A DNA stretch of 64,000 nucleotides. Source: DATHTC01 sp050262775 (GTDB taxonomy: Bacteria > Actinomycetota > Thermoleophilia > Gaiellales > Gaiellaceae). Positions 57,461 through 64,000 of this stretch are shown here, piece by piece; position 1 is the stretch's first letter, and every line of letters starts with the position of its first letter. The notes under the pieces were generated by a model. The model was not told the origin of the DNA. It did no database searches and saw nothing but the letters and a program-made list of their open reading frames with translations. The position numbers were made by a program, and so were the translations under genes. The DNA is taken from NCBI GenBank assembly GCA_050262775.1, contig JBLNEO010000156.1, positions 1-64,000 of the forward strand, in the 5' to 3' direction.

Positions 57461-58465
57461 TCAGCCGGGCGGCAGCGCCCCGCGGTCGCGCGTGCCGCGA
57501 AGCTCCGCCCTCACCCGCTCGAGGTCCGCGTCCACGAGCAGCCCGACGAGCCCCTCGAAGTCGACCGTCTGCTCCCAGCCCAGCTGCTCCCGCGCCTTCG
57601 AGGGGTCGCCGACGAGGTCGTGGAGCTGCGCCTTCCCGCGCTGCAGCGTCTCGTCGACGTGGACGTACGCCTGCCAGTCGAGCCCCGCGTGGGCGAACGC
57701 GGTCGCGACGAGCTCCTCCACCGAGTGCGTCTCGCCGCTCGCGATCACGTAGTCGTCCGCCTCGTCGTGCTGCACGATCAGCCACATCGCACGCACGTAG
57801 TCGCCCGCGTAGCCCCAGTCGCGACGCGCGTCGAGGTCGCCGACCCAGAGCTCGCCGGCGAGCCCGGCCGCGATCCGCGCGACGCCGTGGGAGACCTTCC
57901 GCGGCAGGAAGTCGAGCGGGCGCCGCGGCGACTCGTGGTTGTAGAGGATCCCGGACGACGCGTGGAGGTCGTACCGGTGCCGGTAGCTGCCGACGATGAA
58001 GTGCGCGTACGCCTTCGCGACCCCGTACGGCGTGAGGGGGGCGAGCGGCGTCCGCTCCGTCTGGGGCACCTCGCGCGGCTCGCCGAAGATCTCGCTCGAC
58101 GACGCCTGGTAGAAGCGGATCCCGGGGTCGACGCGCCGGATCGCCTCGAGCAGCGTCGTCACCCCAACCGCCGCGAACTCCGCGGTGAGGACCGGCTCGT
58201 CCCACGAGGCCGGCACGAAGGAGACCGACGCGAGGTTGTACACCTCGTGCGGCTGGACCTCGCGGAGCGTGTCCTCGAGCGAGCGGCCGTCGAGCAGGTC
58301 GGCGCCGATCAGGGTGACCCGGTCGCGGATCGCGGCGAGGTTGGGGTAGTCGGTCGAGCCGCGGCGCACGACGCCGAACACCTCGTCCCCCTGCTCGAGC
58401 AGCAGCTCGGCGAGGAGGCTGCCGTCCTGCCCGCCGATGCCCGTGACGAGCGCGCGCCGTGTCAC
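57461..58465 (-). CDS. gmd: GDP-mannose 4,6-dehydratase, 334 aa
   Basis: An extended SDR enzyme with the GMD-type nucleotide motif TGIGGQDGSLLAELLLEQG, the substrate loop RRGSTDYPN, the catalytic triad elements SSSEIFGEP and YGVAKAYAHF (YxxxK), and the signature ILYNHESPRRPLDFLPRK. It converts GDP-mannose to GDP-4-keto-6-deoxymannose, the precursor of GDP-fucose, GDP-rhamnose or GDP-perosamine. GTG is coupled to the methyltransferase stop upstream. A GDP-L-fucose synthase gene lies 5 kb away at 63488. Confidence 0.9.
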   Translation of the reverse strand: MTRRALVTGIGGQDGSLLAELLLEQGDEVFGVVRRGSTDYPNLAAIRDRVTLIGADLLDGRSLEDTLREVQPHEVYNLASVSFVPASWDEPVLTAEFAAVGVTTLLEAIRRVDPGIRFYQASSSEIFGEPREVPQTERTPLAPLTPYGVAKAYAHFIVGSYRHRYDLHASSGILYNHESPRRPLDFLPRKVSHGVARIAAGLAGELWVGDLDARRDWGYAGDYVRAMWLIVQHDEADDYVIASGETHSVEELVATAFAHAGLDWQAYVHVDETLQRGKAQLHDLVGDPSKAREQLGWEQTVDFEGLVGLLVDADLERVRAELRGTRDRGALPPG

Positions 58466-59241
58466 GGGGCGGCAGGGTACCGGTCGAGGGCGATGCGGAC
58501 GACGTCCCCGCCCGGGCCCTCGACCTCCCGCGCGAGCAGGCCGTAGACCGGCCCGAGCGCGACGAGCCAGGGGAACAGGCGGTCGTACAGCGGTTGCCAG
58601 TTCGGCGCCAGGCGGACGACGCTGCGGTGGGCGACGCGCAGCTCGGGCGCGGCGGCCAGGAGCGACGCCAGGCGTCCGTCGTCGTACCAGCGCTGGAAGA
58701 ACGCGGGGCCCTCGCCTTCGCCGTAGAGCGGCCGGTCGCGCCACTCGTCCCGTGCCTCCCGCGCGTACGGCAGCGTCAGCACGATGCGCCCGCCGGGACG
58801 AACGACGCGCTCGAGCTCCCGCAGCGCCTGCGCGTCCCCGTCGTCGGCGACGTGCTCGAGCACGGAGATCGAGTACGCACGGTCGAACGACCCGTCCTCG
58901 AACGGCAGCGCGCGCCCGTCCGCGACCTCGAACCGCAGCCGCGGCTCCCTGCCGGCGAGGCGCCGCCACGTGTCGACCTCGGGCGCGAACGCGTCGACGC
59001 TCGTCACCTCGACCCCGCGGCGCGCGAGCGCGACCGCCACGAGCTTCGGGCTCGCGAGGTCGAGCACGCGCTCGCCCTCGCGGGCGCCGAGGTGGTCGAG
59101 CGCCCACGGCAGCTCGAGGTAGCGCGACGGGTCGAGCGGGATCACGAGCCGGGTCACGCCCTCGCGGCGCGGCCCGCCGCGGGCGAGCGCGCGCACGCCG
59201 AGCCCGAGGCTCGTGCGGTAGAGCGTCCACCAGCCCCTCAC
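58462..59241 (-). CDS. class I SAM-dependent methyltransferase, 259 aa
   Basis: Motif I is VLDLASPKLVAVALARRG (the usual Gly-rich loop is altered to ASPK), the acidic site is VTSVDAFAPE, and SFDRAYSISVLEHVADDGDAQALREL plus RPGGRIVLTLPY are standard Methyltransf_11 motifs. The C-terminal part (GPVYGLLAREVEG) is hydrophobic and may touch the membrane. It is between GT2 and gmd in the second sugar operon with GTGA overlaps on both sides. The acceptor is presumably the glycan or its lipid carrier. Confidence 0.78.
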   Translation of the reverse strand: MRGWWTLYRTSLGLGVRALARGGPRREGVTRLVIPLDPSRYLELPWALDHLGAREGERVLDLASPKLVAVALARRGVEVTSVDAFAPEVDTWRRLAGREPRLRFEVADGRALPFEDGSFDRAYSISVLEHVADDGDAQALRELERVVRPGGRIVLTLPYAREARDEWRDRPLYGEGEGPAFFQRWYDDGRLASLLAAAPELRVAHRSVVRLAPNWQPLYDRLFPWLVALGPVYGLLAREVEGPGGDVVRIALDRYPAAP

Positions 59242-60110
59242 CGCGGCCCCACCCGTCCGCGGAGCGCGTCGAACGTCGCCGCCGCGACCGCCGAGAGCCC
59301 CGCGCGGCGCCGCGACGACAGGAGCGCCTGCGCCGCGTGCGCGCCGACCGCCTCGATCCGCCGCCGCCACGTGCCGACGGGCCCGAGCGGCAGCTCGCGC
59401 TCTGCCACGAGGATGCCGTTGCGAAGGCTGTAGTAGATGCTCGACGGCGACGACGCGCCGCCGGTGGAGGCCGAGACGCGGTGCCGGACGCGACTCGACG
59501 GCGCGACGAGCGTCCGGAGCCCGAGCCGGTGCGCGCGAAACGACCACTCCGCGTCCTCCCAGTAGGCGAAGAGGGCCTCGTCGAAGAGGCCGACGCGCTC
59601 CCACGCCTCGCGCGGCGCGAGCAGCGCGCCGCCACATGCGCGCGGCGTGTCGAACGCCGGCCCCGGAGGGAGCGGCGGGCCGCCGTAGCCGGTGTTGCGC
59701 CCCTGGTGGCCCCGCCGCGGATCGTACGGCGCGCCCGCGTACCAGACCCGCTCGGACTCGTCGGCGAACAGGAGCTGCGGCGAGACCGAGGCCACGTCGG
59801 GCGCGAGCGCCTCGAGCAGCGGCGCGAGGAAGCCCGGCTCGACGAGGACGTCGTTGTTGAGCGTCAGCACCTGGTCCGCGCCCCGCTCGAGCGCGCGCCG
59901 GATGCCGACGTTCATCCCGCCCGCGAAGCCGTGGTTGCGGTCGAGGCGGACGAGGTCGACGTCGGGGAACGTCACCGCAACGGCGTCGGCCGAGCCGTCG
60001 GTCGAGCCGTTGTCGACGACGAGGGGCGTCAGCGGCTCGCCTGCGAGGGAGCCGAGGCACGCGAGCGTGTCCTCGCGGCCGTTCCACGAGAGGACGACGG
60101 CGGTCGTCAA
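59238..60110 (-). CDS. family 2 glycosyltransferase, 290 aa
   Basis: GT-A fold: TAVVLSWNGREDTLACLGSL, VVDNGSTDGSADAV, LDRNHGFAGGMNVGIRRAL, VLTLNNDVLVEPGFL with NND as DxD variant, and VGLFDEALFAYWEDAEWSFRA. It matches rhamnosyltransferase-like GT2 enzymes. The only start fitting the fold is TTG at 60110, which overlaps the stop of the upstream methyltransferase as TTGA, the only TTG-based coupling seen. A longer reading would run into the neighbouring gene. Confidence 0.85.
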   Translation of the reverse strand: MTTAVVLSWNGREDTLACLGSLAGEPLTPLVVDNGSTDGSADAVAVTFPDVDLVRLDRNHGFAGGMNVGIRRALERGADQVLTLNNDVLVEPGFLAPLLEALAPDVASVSPQLLFADESERVWYAGAPYDPRRGHQGRNTGYGGPPLPPGPAFDTPRACGGALLAPREAWERVGLFDEALFAYWEDAEWSFRAHRLGLRTLVAPSSRVRHRVSASTGGASSPSSIYYSLRNGILVAERELPLGPVGTWRRRIEAVGAHAAQALLSSRRRAGLSAVAAATFDALRGRVGPR

Positions 60111-60808
60111 CCGCGGCGGGCGAACTCGGCGATCGACCCTGCGCCGCCCGTGCGCTCGACGCGCGGGTCGGCCGCGAGCTCGCGCACGTACCGCGCGACG
60201 CCCTCGTGCACGAGCCCGTAGCGGGACGCCGGCACCGCGTCGTGGAACAGCACGGCGCCGCCGGGCCGGACGAACGGGAGCCACCGCTCCGTGTCCGCCT
60301 TCACGCCCTCGTAGCGGTGGTCGCCGTCGACGAAGAGGAGGTCGAGCGGCGCCGGGGGCGGCTCGACCGTCCGCGAGTCGGCGACGACGAGCCTCACGCG
60401 GTCCTCGACGCCGTACCGGCGCAGCGCGTCGCGGAGCGCCTCGTCGTCGGCGGGCGCGATGTCGTACGACCACAGCGTCGACCCCGCCCCGAGCGCCGAT
60501 GCGAACAGCAGCGTCGAGCCGCCGCGGAACCGGCCGATCTCGGCGAACGTCGCGCCCTCGCGGCCGCGCGCGCGCCGGTAGAGCAGCGCCGCCTCGTCGA
60601 CCTGCAGCGACGCGACCCCGTGGTTGAGCTGGTTCGACGAGAACAGGAACGCGAGGTCCTCGAACCCCTCGATCGTCTCCGGCCAGGCCGTCACCCGGCG
60701 GAGCGAGATCTGCCGCGGGTCCTCGCAGACGGCGGCGTGGATCGCGTTCCGGCCGGCACCGGTGCGGCCGGCGCGGGCGAGCGCCTGCTTCACGCGGTCG
60801 CGCAGCAC
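60107..60808 (-). CDS. class I methyltransferase (Methyltransf_24-like), 233 aa
   Basis: The core has ATFAEIGRFRGGSTLLFASAL as SAM loop, LWSYDIAPADDEAL as acidic site and LDLLFVDGDHRYEGVKADTERWL with the D-G-D-H-x-Y signature of Methyltransf_24 enzymes, and GGAVLFHDAVPASRYGLV. The family methylates sugars (for example TylF-like) or cephalosporin-type hydroxyls. It follows the flippase gene by 9 bp, and its stop overlaps the GT2 start. Confidence 0.83.
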   Translation of the reverse strand: MLRDRVKQALARAGRTGAGRNAIHAAVCEDPRQISLRRVTAWPETIEGFEDLAFLFSSNQLNHGVASLQVDEAALLYRRARGREGATFAEIGRFRGGSTLLFASALGAGSTLWSYDIAPADDEALRDALRRYGVEDRVRLVVADSRTVEPPPAPLDLLFVDGDHRYEGVKADTERWLPFVRPGGAVLFHDAVPASRYGLVHEGVARYVRELAADPRVERTGGAGSIAEFARRG

Positions 60809-60817
60809 CGCGGCAGC

Positions 60818-62314
60818 TTAGTGCAGGGTGCGCACGTAGCCCCAGGCCTCCCGGAGCCCGGCCGGGCGCAGCAGGAGCAGCAGCGCCACGTACACCGCGA
60901 GGCCGAGCGCGGCCCCGCCGATCGGCCCGAGGAGCGCGGGCGGGACGAACGCCACGGCGGCGAGGACGCCGAGGGAGAGCGCGGCGAGGGCGACGGCGGG
61001 CAGCACGCGCCGGAGCGTCTCGGGCGAGAGCAGCGCGAGCAGCGCGACGAAGACGAGCGCCGTCGTGAGCGCGAGCGCCGCGACGATCCCGGCCATCCCG
61101 AACAGCTCACGGAGCCCCCAGGCGAGCGGGACGTGGAAGGCGACTGCCGCCGCCGAGAGCGGCACGAGACGCCGCGGCCGGCCGCGCACGAAGAGCAGCG
61201 GGAAGGTCAGCGTCACGCCCGCCGACGCCGCCATCCACGGGGCGAGGCCGGCCACCAGGCGTCCGAGGTCGCCGCCGACGTCGCCGCCGTAGGCGTCACC
61301 GAGCACCCACCGCACGACCCGCTCGCCCGCGACGGCGAAGACGCCCGCCGCGGCCCCGACGGCCGCGAGCGCGAGCCAGGTGGTGGCGACGACGTGCCGC
61401 GCGGCGACGTCGTCGCCGAGGCCGACGCGCGTCAGCGGCACGCTCGAGACCAAGCCGAGCGAGGCCGCCGTCACCGAGACGATCCCGGACGAGATGAGGT
61501 ACGCGTAGGAGAAGCTCGTCACCTCCCCGACGCCCAGGTCGGCGGTGAGGCGGACGCAGACGAGGTAGAGCACCTGGAGCGCGAGCGGCAGCACGGAGCC
61601 CCGCGCCAGGTCGCCGAATCGGCGCGCCAGCCCCGGCGGCGGCCGACGGAGCCGGCCCCGGGCGGCGAGCCGCGCGGCGGGGATCGCGAAGCCGACCGCC
61701 GCCGTCAGCGCCGACCCCCAGGCGACGGCGACGAGCCCGTCCTCGTCCACGCGGAGCAGGATCAGCGTCAGCCCGCAGACGCTCCCGAGCGCGTACCCGA
61801 GCGCGGCGGTGCCGTAGTCGTCGAGCGCCGCCAGGGCGCTCGCGGCGAGCGCGGCGAAGAGCTGCAGCACCGCGGCCGGGACGAGCCACTGGAGCGTCCG
61901 CGCCGCCGAGTCGGCCGCCGCCTGCGGCAGCGACCCCGTCAGCGCGTCGCCGATCGGGCCCGCCGCGAACGTCGAGAGGAGCACCGCCGGCACGGCGAAC
62001 GCCGCGAGCGCCAGCGCGTACGCCGCGACCTCGCCGCCGAGGCTCCCCTCGAGCCGCGCCCGCGCGAGCGGCGGCTGCACGATCACGCGCAGCGACGCCG
62101 CGACGAGCGAGAGCACCATGAAGACGCCGTACGCGGCGAAGAAGCCGTCCGTCTCGGCGGTGCGGCCGAACTCGCGCGCGACGACCACGCCGACGGCCGC
62201 GGCGAGCCCCGTGACGGCCGCAAGTGAGAGTCCTGTAAGGAGTCCGCTCCGCGCAACGGACCGCGGTCTGGGCGCGATAGCCTTCGCCAACTCGACCGGG
62301 AGCTTACGGAGCAT
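60818..62314 (-). CDS. MATE/MVF-superfamily flippase (MurJ/Wzx-like), 498 aa
   Basis: About fourteen membrane segments with the MVF-type N terminus RSGLLTGLSLAAVTGLAAAVGVVVAREFGRTAETDGFFAAYG and repeated basic loops. It would flip an undecaprenyl-linked oligosaccharide. It heads a six-gene minus-strand operon (flippase, methyltransferase, GT2, methyltransferase, gmd, GT-C). ATG at 62314 shares the palindrome CATG with the start of the divergent SDR gene; a TTG ten codons later would avoid this and is an alternative. No strong ribosome site is visible. Confidence 0.8.
   Translation of the reverse strand: MLRKLPVELAKAIAPRPRSVARSGLLTGLSLAAVTGLAAAVGVVVAREFGRTAETDGFFAAYGVFMVLSLVAASLRVIVQPPLARARLEGSLGGEVAAYALALAAFAVPAVLLSTFAAGPIGDALTGSLPQAAADSAARTLQWLVPAAVLQLFAALAASALAALDDYGTAALGYALGSVCGLTLILLRVDEDGLVAVAWGSALTAAVGFAIPAARLAARGRLRRPPPGLARRFGDLARGSVLPLALQVLYLVCVRLTADLGVGEVTSFSYAYLISSGIVSVTAASLGLVSSVPLTRVGLGDDVAARHVVATTWLALAAVGAAAGVFAVAGERVVRWVLGDAYGGDVGGDLGRLVAGLAPWMAASAGVTLTFPLLFVRGRPRRLVPLSAAAVAFHVPLAWGLRELFGMAGIVAALALTTALVFVALLALLSPETLRRVLPAVALAALSLGVLAAVAFVPPALLGPIGGAALGLAVYVALLLLLRPAGLREAWGYVRTLH
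62278..62283 (+). promoter_or_regulatory. possible -10 box (TAGCCT)
   Basis: TAGCCT lies 29 nt before the ATG at 62313, giving an mRNA leader of about 20 nt containing GGGAG. It is the only visible promoter candidate for the SDR/fucose synthase unit and lies within the 5' coding region of the divergent flippase. Confidence 0.3.
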
Positions 62315-63491
62315 GGACAACGACGGACCGAACGGCCTCTGGACCGACCCGGCGCTGGAGGAGCTGCGCCGCGACTACGGCGCGATCTACGAGGGTCGCA
62401 CCGTCCTCGTCACCGGCGCCGACGGGTTCATGGGCTCGCACCTCACGGAGGCGCTCGTGCACCTCGGCGCGCACGTCCACGCATTCGTGCGGGCCACCTC
62501 GAGCGGCGCGCTGAACAACATCTCGCACCTCCGCGGGCGGCTGAAGGTGCACTTCGCCGACCTCACCGACAAGCACTCGATCGACCTGCTCGTCCGCCAG
62601 GACCTGCTCGAGGCGCCAGACCGGCCGTACGTCTTCCACCTCGGCGCCCAGGCGCACGTCGGCGAGTCGTGGCACCGTCCCTACGAGACCGTGATGGCGA
62701 ACACGGTCGGCACGCTGAACCTGCTCCAGTCGATCATCGACCACGGCCTCGAGCTCGAGAAGTTCGACACCGCCGGCACGTCGGAGGAGTACGGCAACGT
62801 CCGCGAGTCGGTGGCGCACCACCATCAGTTCGACGAGGACGGGGGGCTCATCCTCCACGAGCACTCGCCGATCAACCCCAAGTCGATCTACGCGACGGCG
62901 AAGGTCGCAGCGGACTTCCTGACGCTGAACTACCACGACGCGTACGGCCTGCCCGGGGTCGTGACGCGGATGTTCAACAACTACGGGCCCCGCCAGAACC
63001 CGCGCTACGTGACCGGGACGATCATCACGCAGGCGCTCGAGCGGCCCGACGTCGAGCTCGGGGCGATCGACCCGCTCCGCGACTTCTGCTTCTGCACCGA
63101 CGGCGTCCGCGGGCACCTCACGGTGGCGGCGCACGGGACGCCCGGCGACCACTACGTCTACGGGCAGGGCGAGAACATCGCCATGGCCGACTGGGCGGCG
63201 CTGATCTTCCGCGTGGGCGCCGAGCTCGGGTACTGGCCCGAGGGGTCGCGCGAGATCGTGCAGACGCAGGCGCGGTTCCGGCCCGGGTCGAGCGACGTGA
63301 TGGCCCTGCGGGTCGGCTACGAGAAGCTCAACCGCGAGACGGGCTGGGAGCCGAAGGTCTCGTGGGAGGAGGGGATCGCGCACACGATCCGCTGGTACGC
63401 CGACCACCGCGACAAGTGGATCGGCCGCGTCGACTGGCTCGGCGGCACCCGGCCGACGGTCAAGACGCGCGGCGAGACGCAGCCGGCGTGA
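62313..63491 (+). CDS. extended SDR nucleotide-sugar dehydratase/epimerase, 392 aa
   Basis: The Rossmann motif is TVLVTGADGFMGSHLTEALVHLG (about residues 32-54). The active-site region reads FDTAGTSEEYGN, with Thr/Ser as catalytic hydroxyl, and IYATAKVAADF gives YxxxK. VTRMFNNYGPRQNPRYVTGTII and DFCFCTDGVRGHL are typical of GDP-mannose 4,6-dehydratase-like or dTDP-glucose dehydratase-like enzymes. A gmd is already encoded at 57461, so this one may use a different sugar nucleotide or act as an epimerase. Coupled to the fucose synthase gene by GTGA. Confidence 0.8.
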   Translation: MDNDGPNGLWTDPALEELRRDYGAIYEGRTVLVTGADGFMGSHLTEALVHLGAHVHAFVRATSSGALNNISHLRGRLKVHFADLTDKHSIDLLVRQDLLEAPDRPYVFHLGAQAHVGESWHRPYETVMANTVGTLNLLQSIIDHGLELEKFDTAGTSEEYGNVRESVAHHHQFDEDGGLILHEHSPINPKSIYATAKVAADFLTLNYHDAYGLPGVVTRMFNNYGPRQNPRYVTGTIITQALERPDVELGAIDPLRDFCFCTDGVRGHLTVAAHGTPGDHYVYGQGENIAMADWAALIFRVGAELGYWPEGSREIVQTQARFRPGSSDVMALRVGYEKLNRETGWEPKVSWEEGIAHTIRWYADHRDKWIGRVDWLGGTRPTVKTRGETQPA

Positions 63492-64000
63492 GCACGCTCG
63501 TCACCGGCGGCGCGGGGTTCCTCGGCACGCACCTCGTCGAGCGGATGCGCGCGGACGGCGTCGAGCCGTTCGTCCCCCGGCAGCGGGACTACGACCTGAC
63601 GCGCTGGGACGACGCCGAGCGGCTCTTCGCGGAGGCGCGGCCGGAGCTCGTGATCCACCTCGCCGCGGAGGTCGGCGGCATCGGCGCGAACCGGGCGAAC
63701 CCGGGCCGCTACTGGTACGCGAACCTGATGATGGGCGCGCACGTCCTCGAGCTGGCGCGGCTCAACGGCACGGCGAAGGTGGTCACGCTCGGGACGATCT
63801 GCGAGTACCCGAAGTTCACGCCGGTCCCCTTCCGCGAGGAGGACCTCTGGAACGGCTACCCGGAGGAGACGAACGCGCCGTACGGGATCGCGAAGAAGTC
63901 GATCCTCGTCGGCGCCCAGACCTACCGGCAGCAGTACGGGCTGCACGCGATCCACCTGCTGCCCGTGAACCTGTACGGGCCCGGGGACAACTTCGACCTC
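63488..64000 (+). CDS. fcl: GDP-L-fucose synthase, N-terminal part (cut by the window end)
   Basis: The first 171 residues are present. They include LVTGGAGFLGTHLVERM, HLAAEVGGIGANRANPGRYWYANLMMG, TLGTICEYPKFTPVPFREEDL and NAPYGIAKKS with YxxxK, all diagnostic of GDP-L-fucose synthase (WcaG/Fcl), the NADPH-dependent 3,5-epimerase/4-reductase acting after GMD. Full length is normally about 310-320 aa. The GTG overlaps the stop of the preceding SDR gene. With gmd at 57461 it would provide GDP-L-fucose for the glycan. Confidence 0.88.
   Translation, partial: MSTLVTGGAGFLGTHLVERMRADGVEPFVPRQRDYDLTRWDDAERLFAEARPELVIHLAAEVGGIGANRANPGRYWYANLMMGAHVLELARLNGTAKVVTLGTICEYPKFTPVPFREEDLWNGYPEETNAPYGIAKKSILVGAQTYRQQYGLHAIHLLPVNLYGPGDNFDL

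Noticed and set aside
1..64000. tRNA or rRNA genes, insertion sequences, transposase genes, riboswitches
   Set aside because: No conserved RNA signatures, terminal inverted repeats or transposase motifs were found; intergenic gaps are nearly all below 200 bp.

Overview
The window is chromosomal DNA from a very GC-rich bacterium (about 70-75% G+C by eye) with dense, mostly operonic genes. Taken together, the coenzyme F420 biosynthesis genes, the Wzm/Wzt polysaccharide exporter, the frequent GTG starts and the start codons lying 6-10 nt after a TANNNT hexamer (leaderless mRNAs) point to an actinobacterium, probably of the Thermoleophilia (Gaiella/Solirubrobacter-like). The class is an inference. 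I see no tRNA, rRNA, CRISPR array, insertion sequence or prophage, and no gene-free stretch longer than about 300 bp.

Left part (1-19.1 kb): a C-homopolymer/hairpin edge; a large Asp-box beta-propeller protein facing a 75-residue protein that shares its N-terminal module; a probable trans-3-hydroxyproline dehydratase and a flavin amine oxidase; an ECF sigma/anti-sigma/secreted lipoprotein regulon with two matching promoters; a YciI-like protein; an L,D-transpeptidase-type protein; glpD-glpK; small metabolic and membrane genes; a PAP2/Aur1-like enzyme with a polytopic membrane protein; and the primary sigma factor, which has no ATG, GTG or TTG start in frame.

Middle part (19.4-41.2 kb): an OLD-family ATPase/TOPRIM nuclease, a lipoprotein hydrolase, an MBL-like protein facing pdxH, and a signalling island of two histidine kinases and three response regulators. 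A long minus-strand run follows: cofC-cofD-npdG-cofE, an HD-GYP membrane protein, a phosphoesterase, an ECF sigma factor and a DUF4349 protein. Facing it is a PolX-type protein with intact PHP nuclease motifs but a degenerate polymerase site, then an MFS-MarR operon with a visible operator. The heme genes hemE-hemH are translationally coupled to wzt and a 91-residue protein. Across a 20-bp symmetric promoter lies an NBR1-like Ig-domain protein, and then wzm.

Right part (41.2-64 kb): a surface-polysaccharide locus. It holds a WecA/MraY-type phosphosugar transferase fused to a CapD-type N-terminal region, three paralogous GT-C membrane glycosyltransferases, seven GT4 or GT2 transferases in the first block and one GT2 in the second, three methyltransferases, a MurJ/Wzx-like flippase, a GDP-mannose 4,6-dehydratase, a second SDR sugar enzyme and a GDP-L-fucose synthase cut by the window edge. 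Lipid-linked sugar would be started by the transferase, extended by the glycosyltransferases, and exported by the Wzm/Wzt transporter and/or the flippase.

Genome-wide habits stand out: 24 junctions use a 4-bp NTGA stop/start overlap, and most operon heads carry a TANNNT box just before the start codon.
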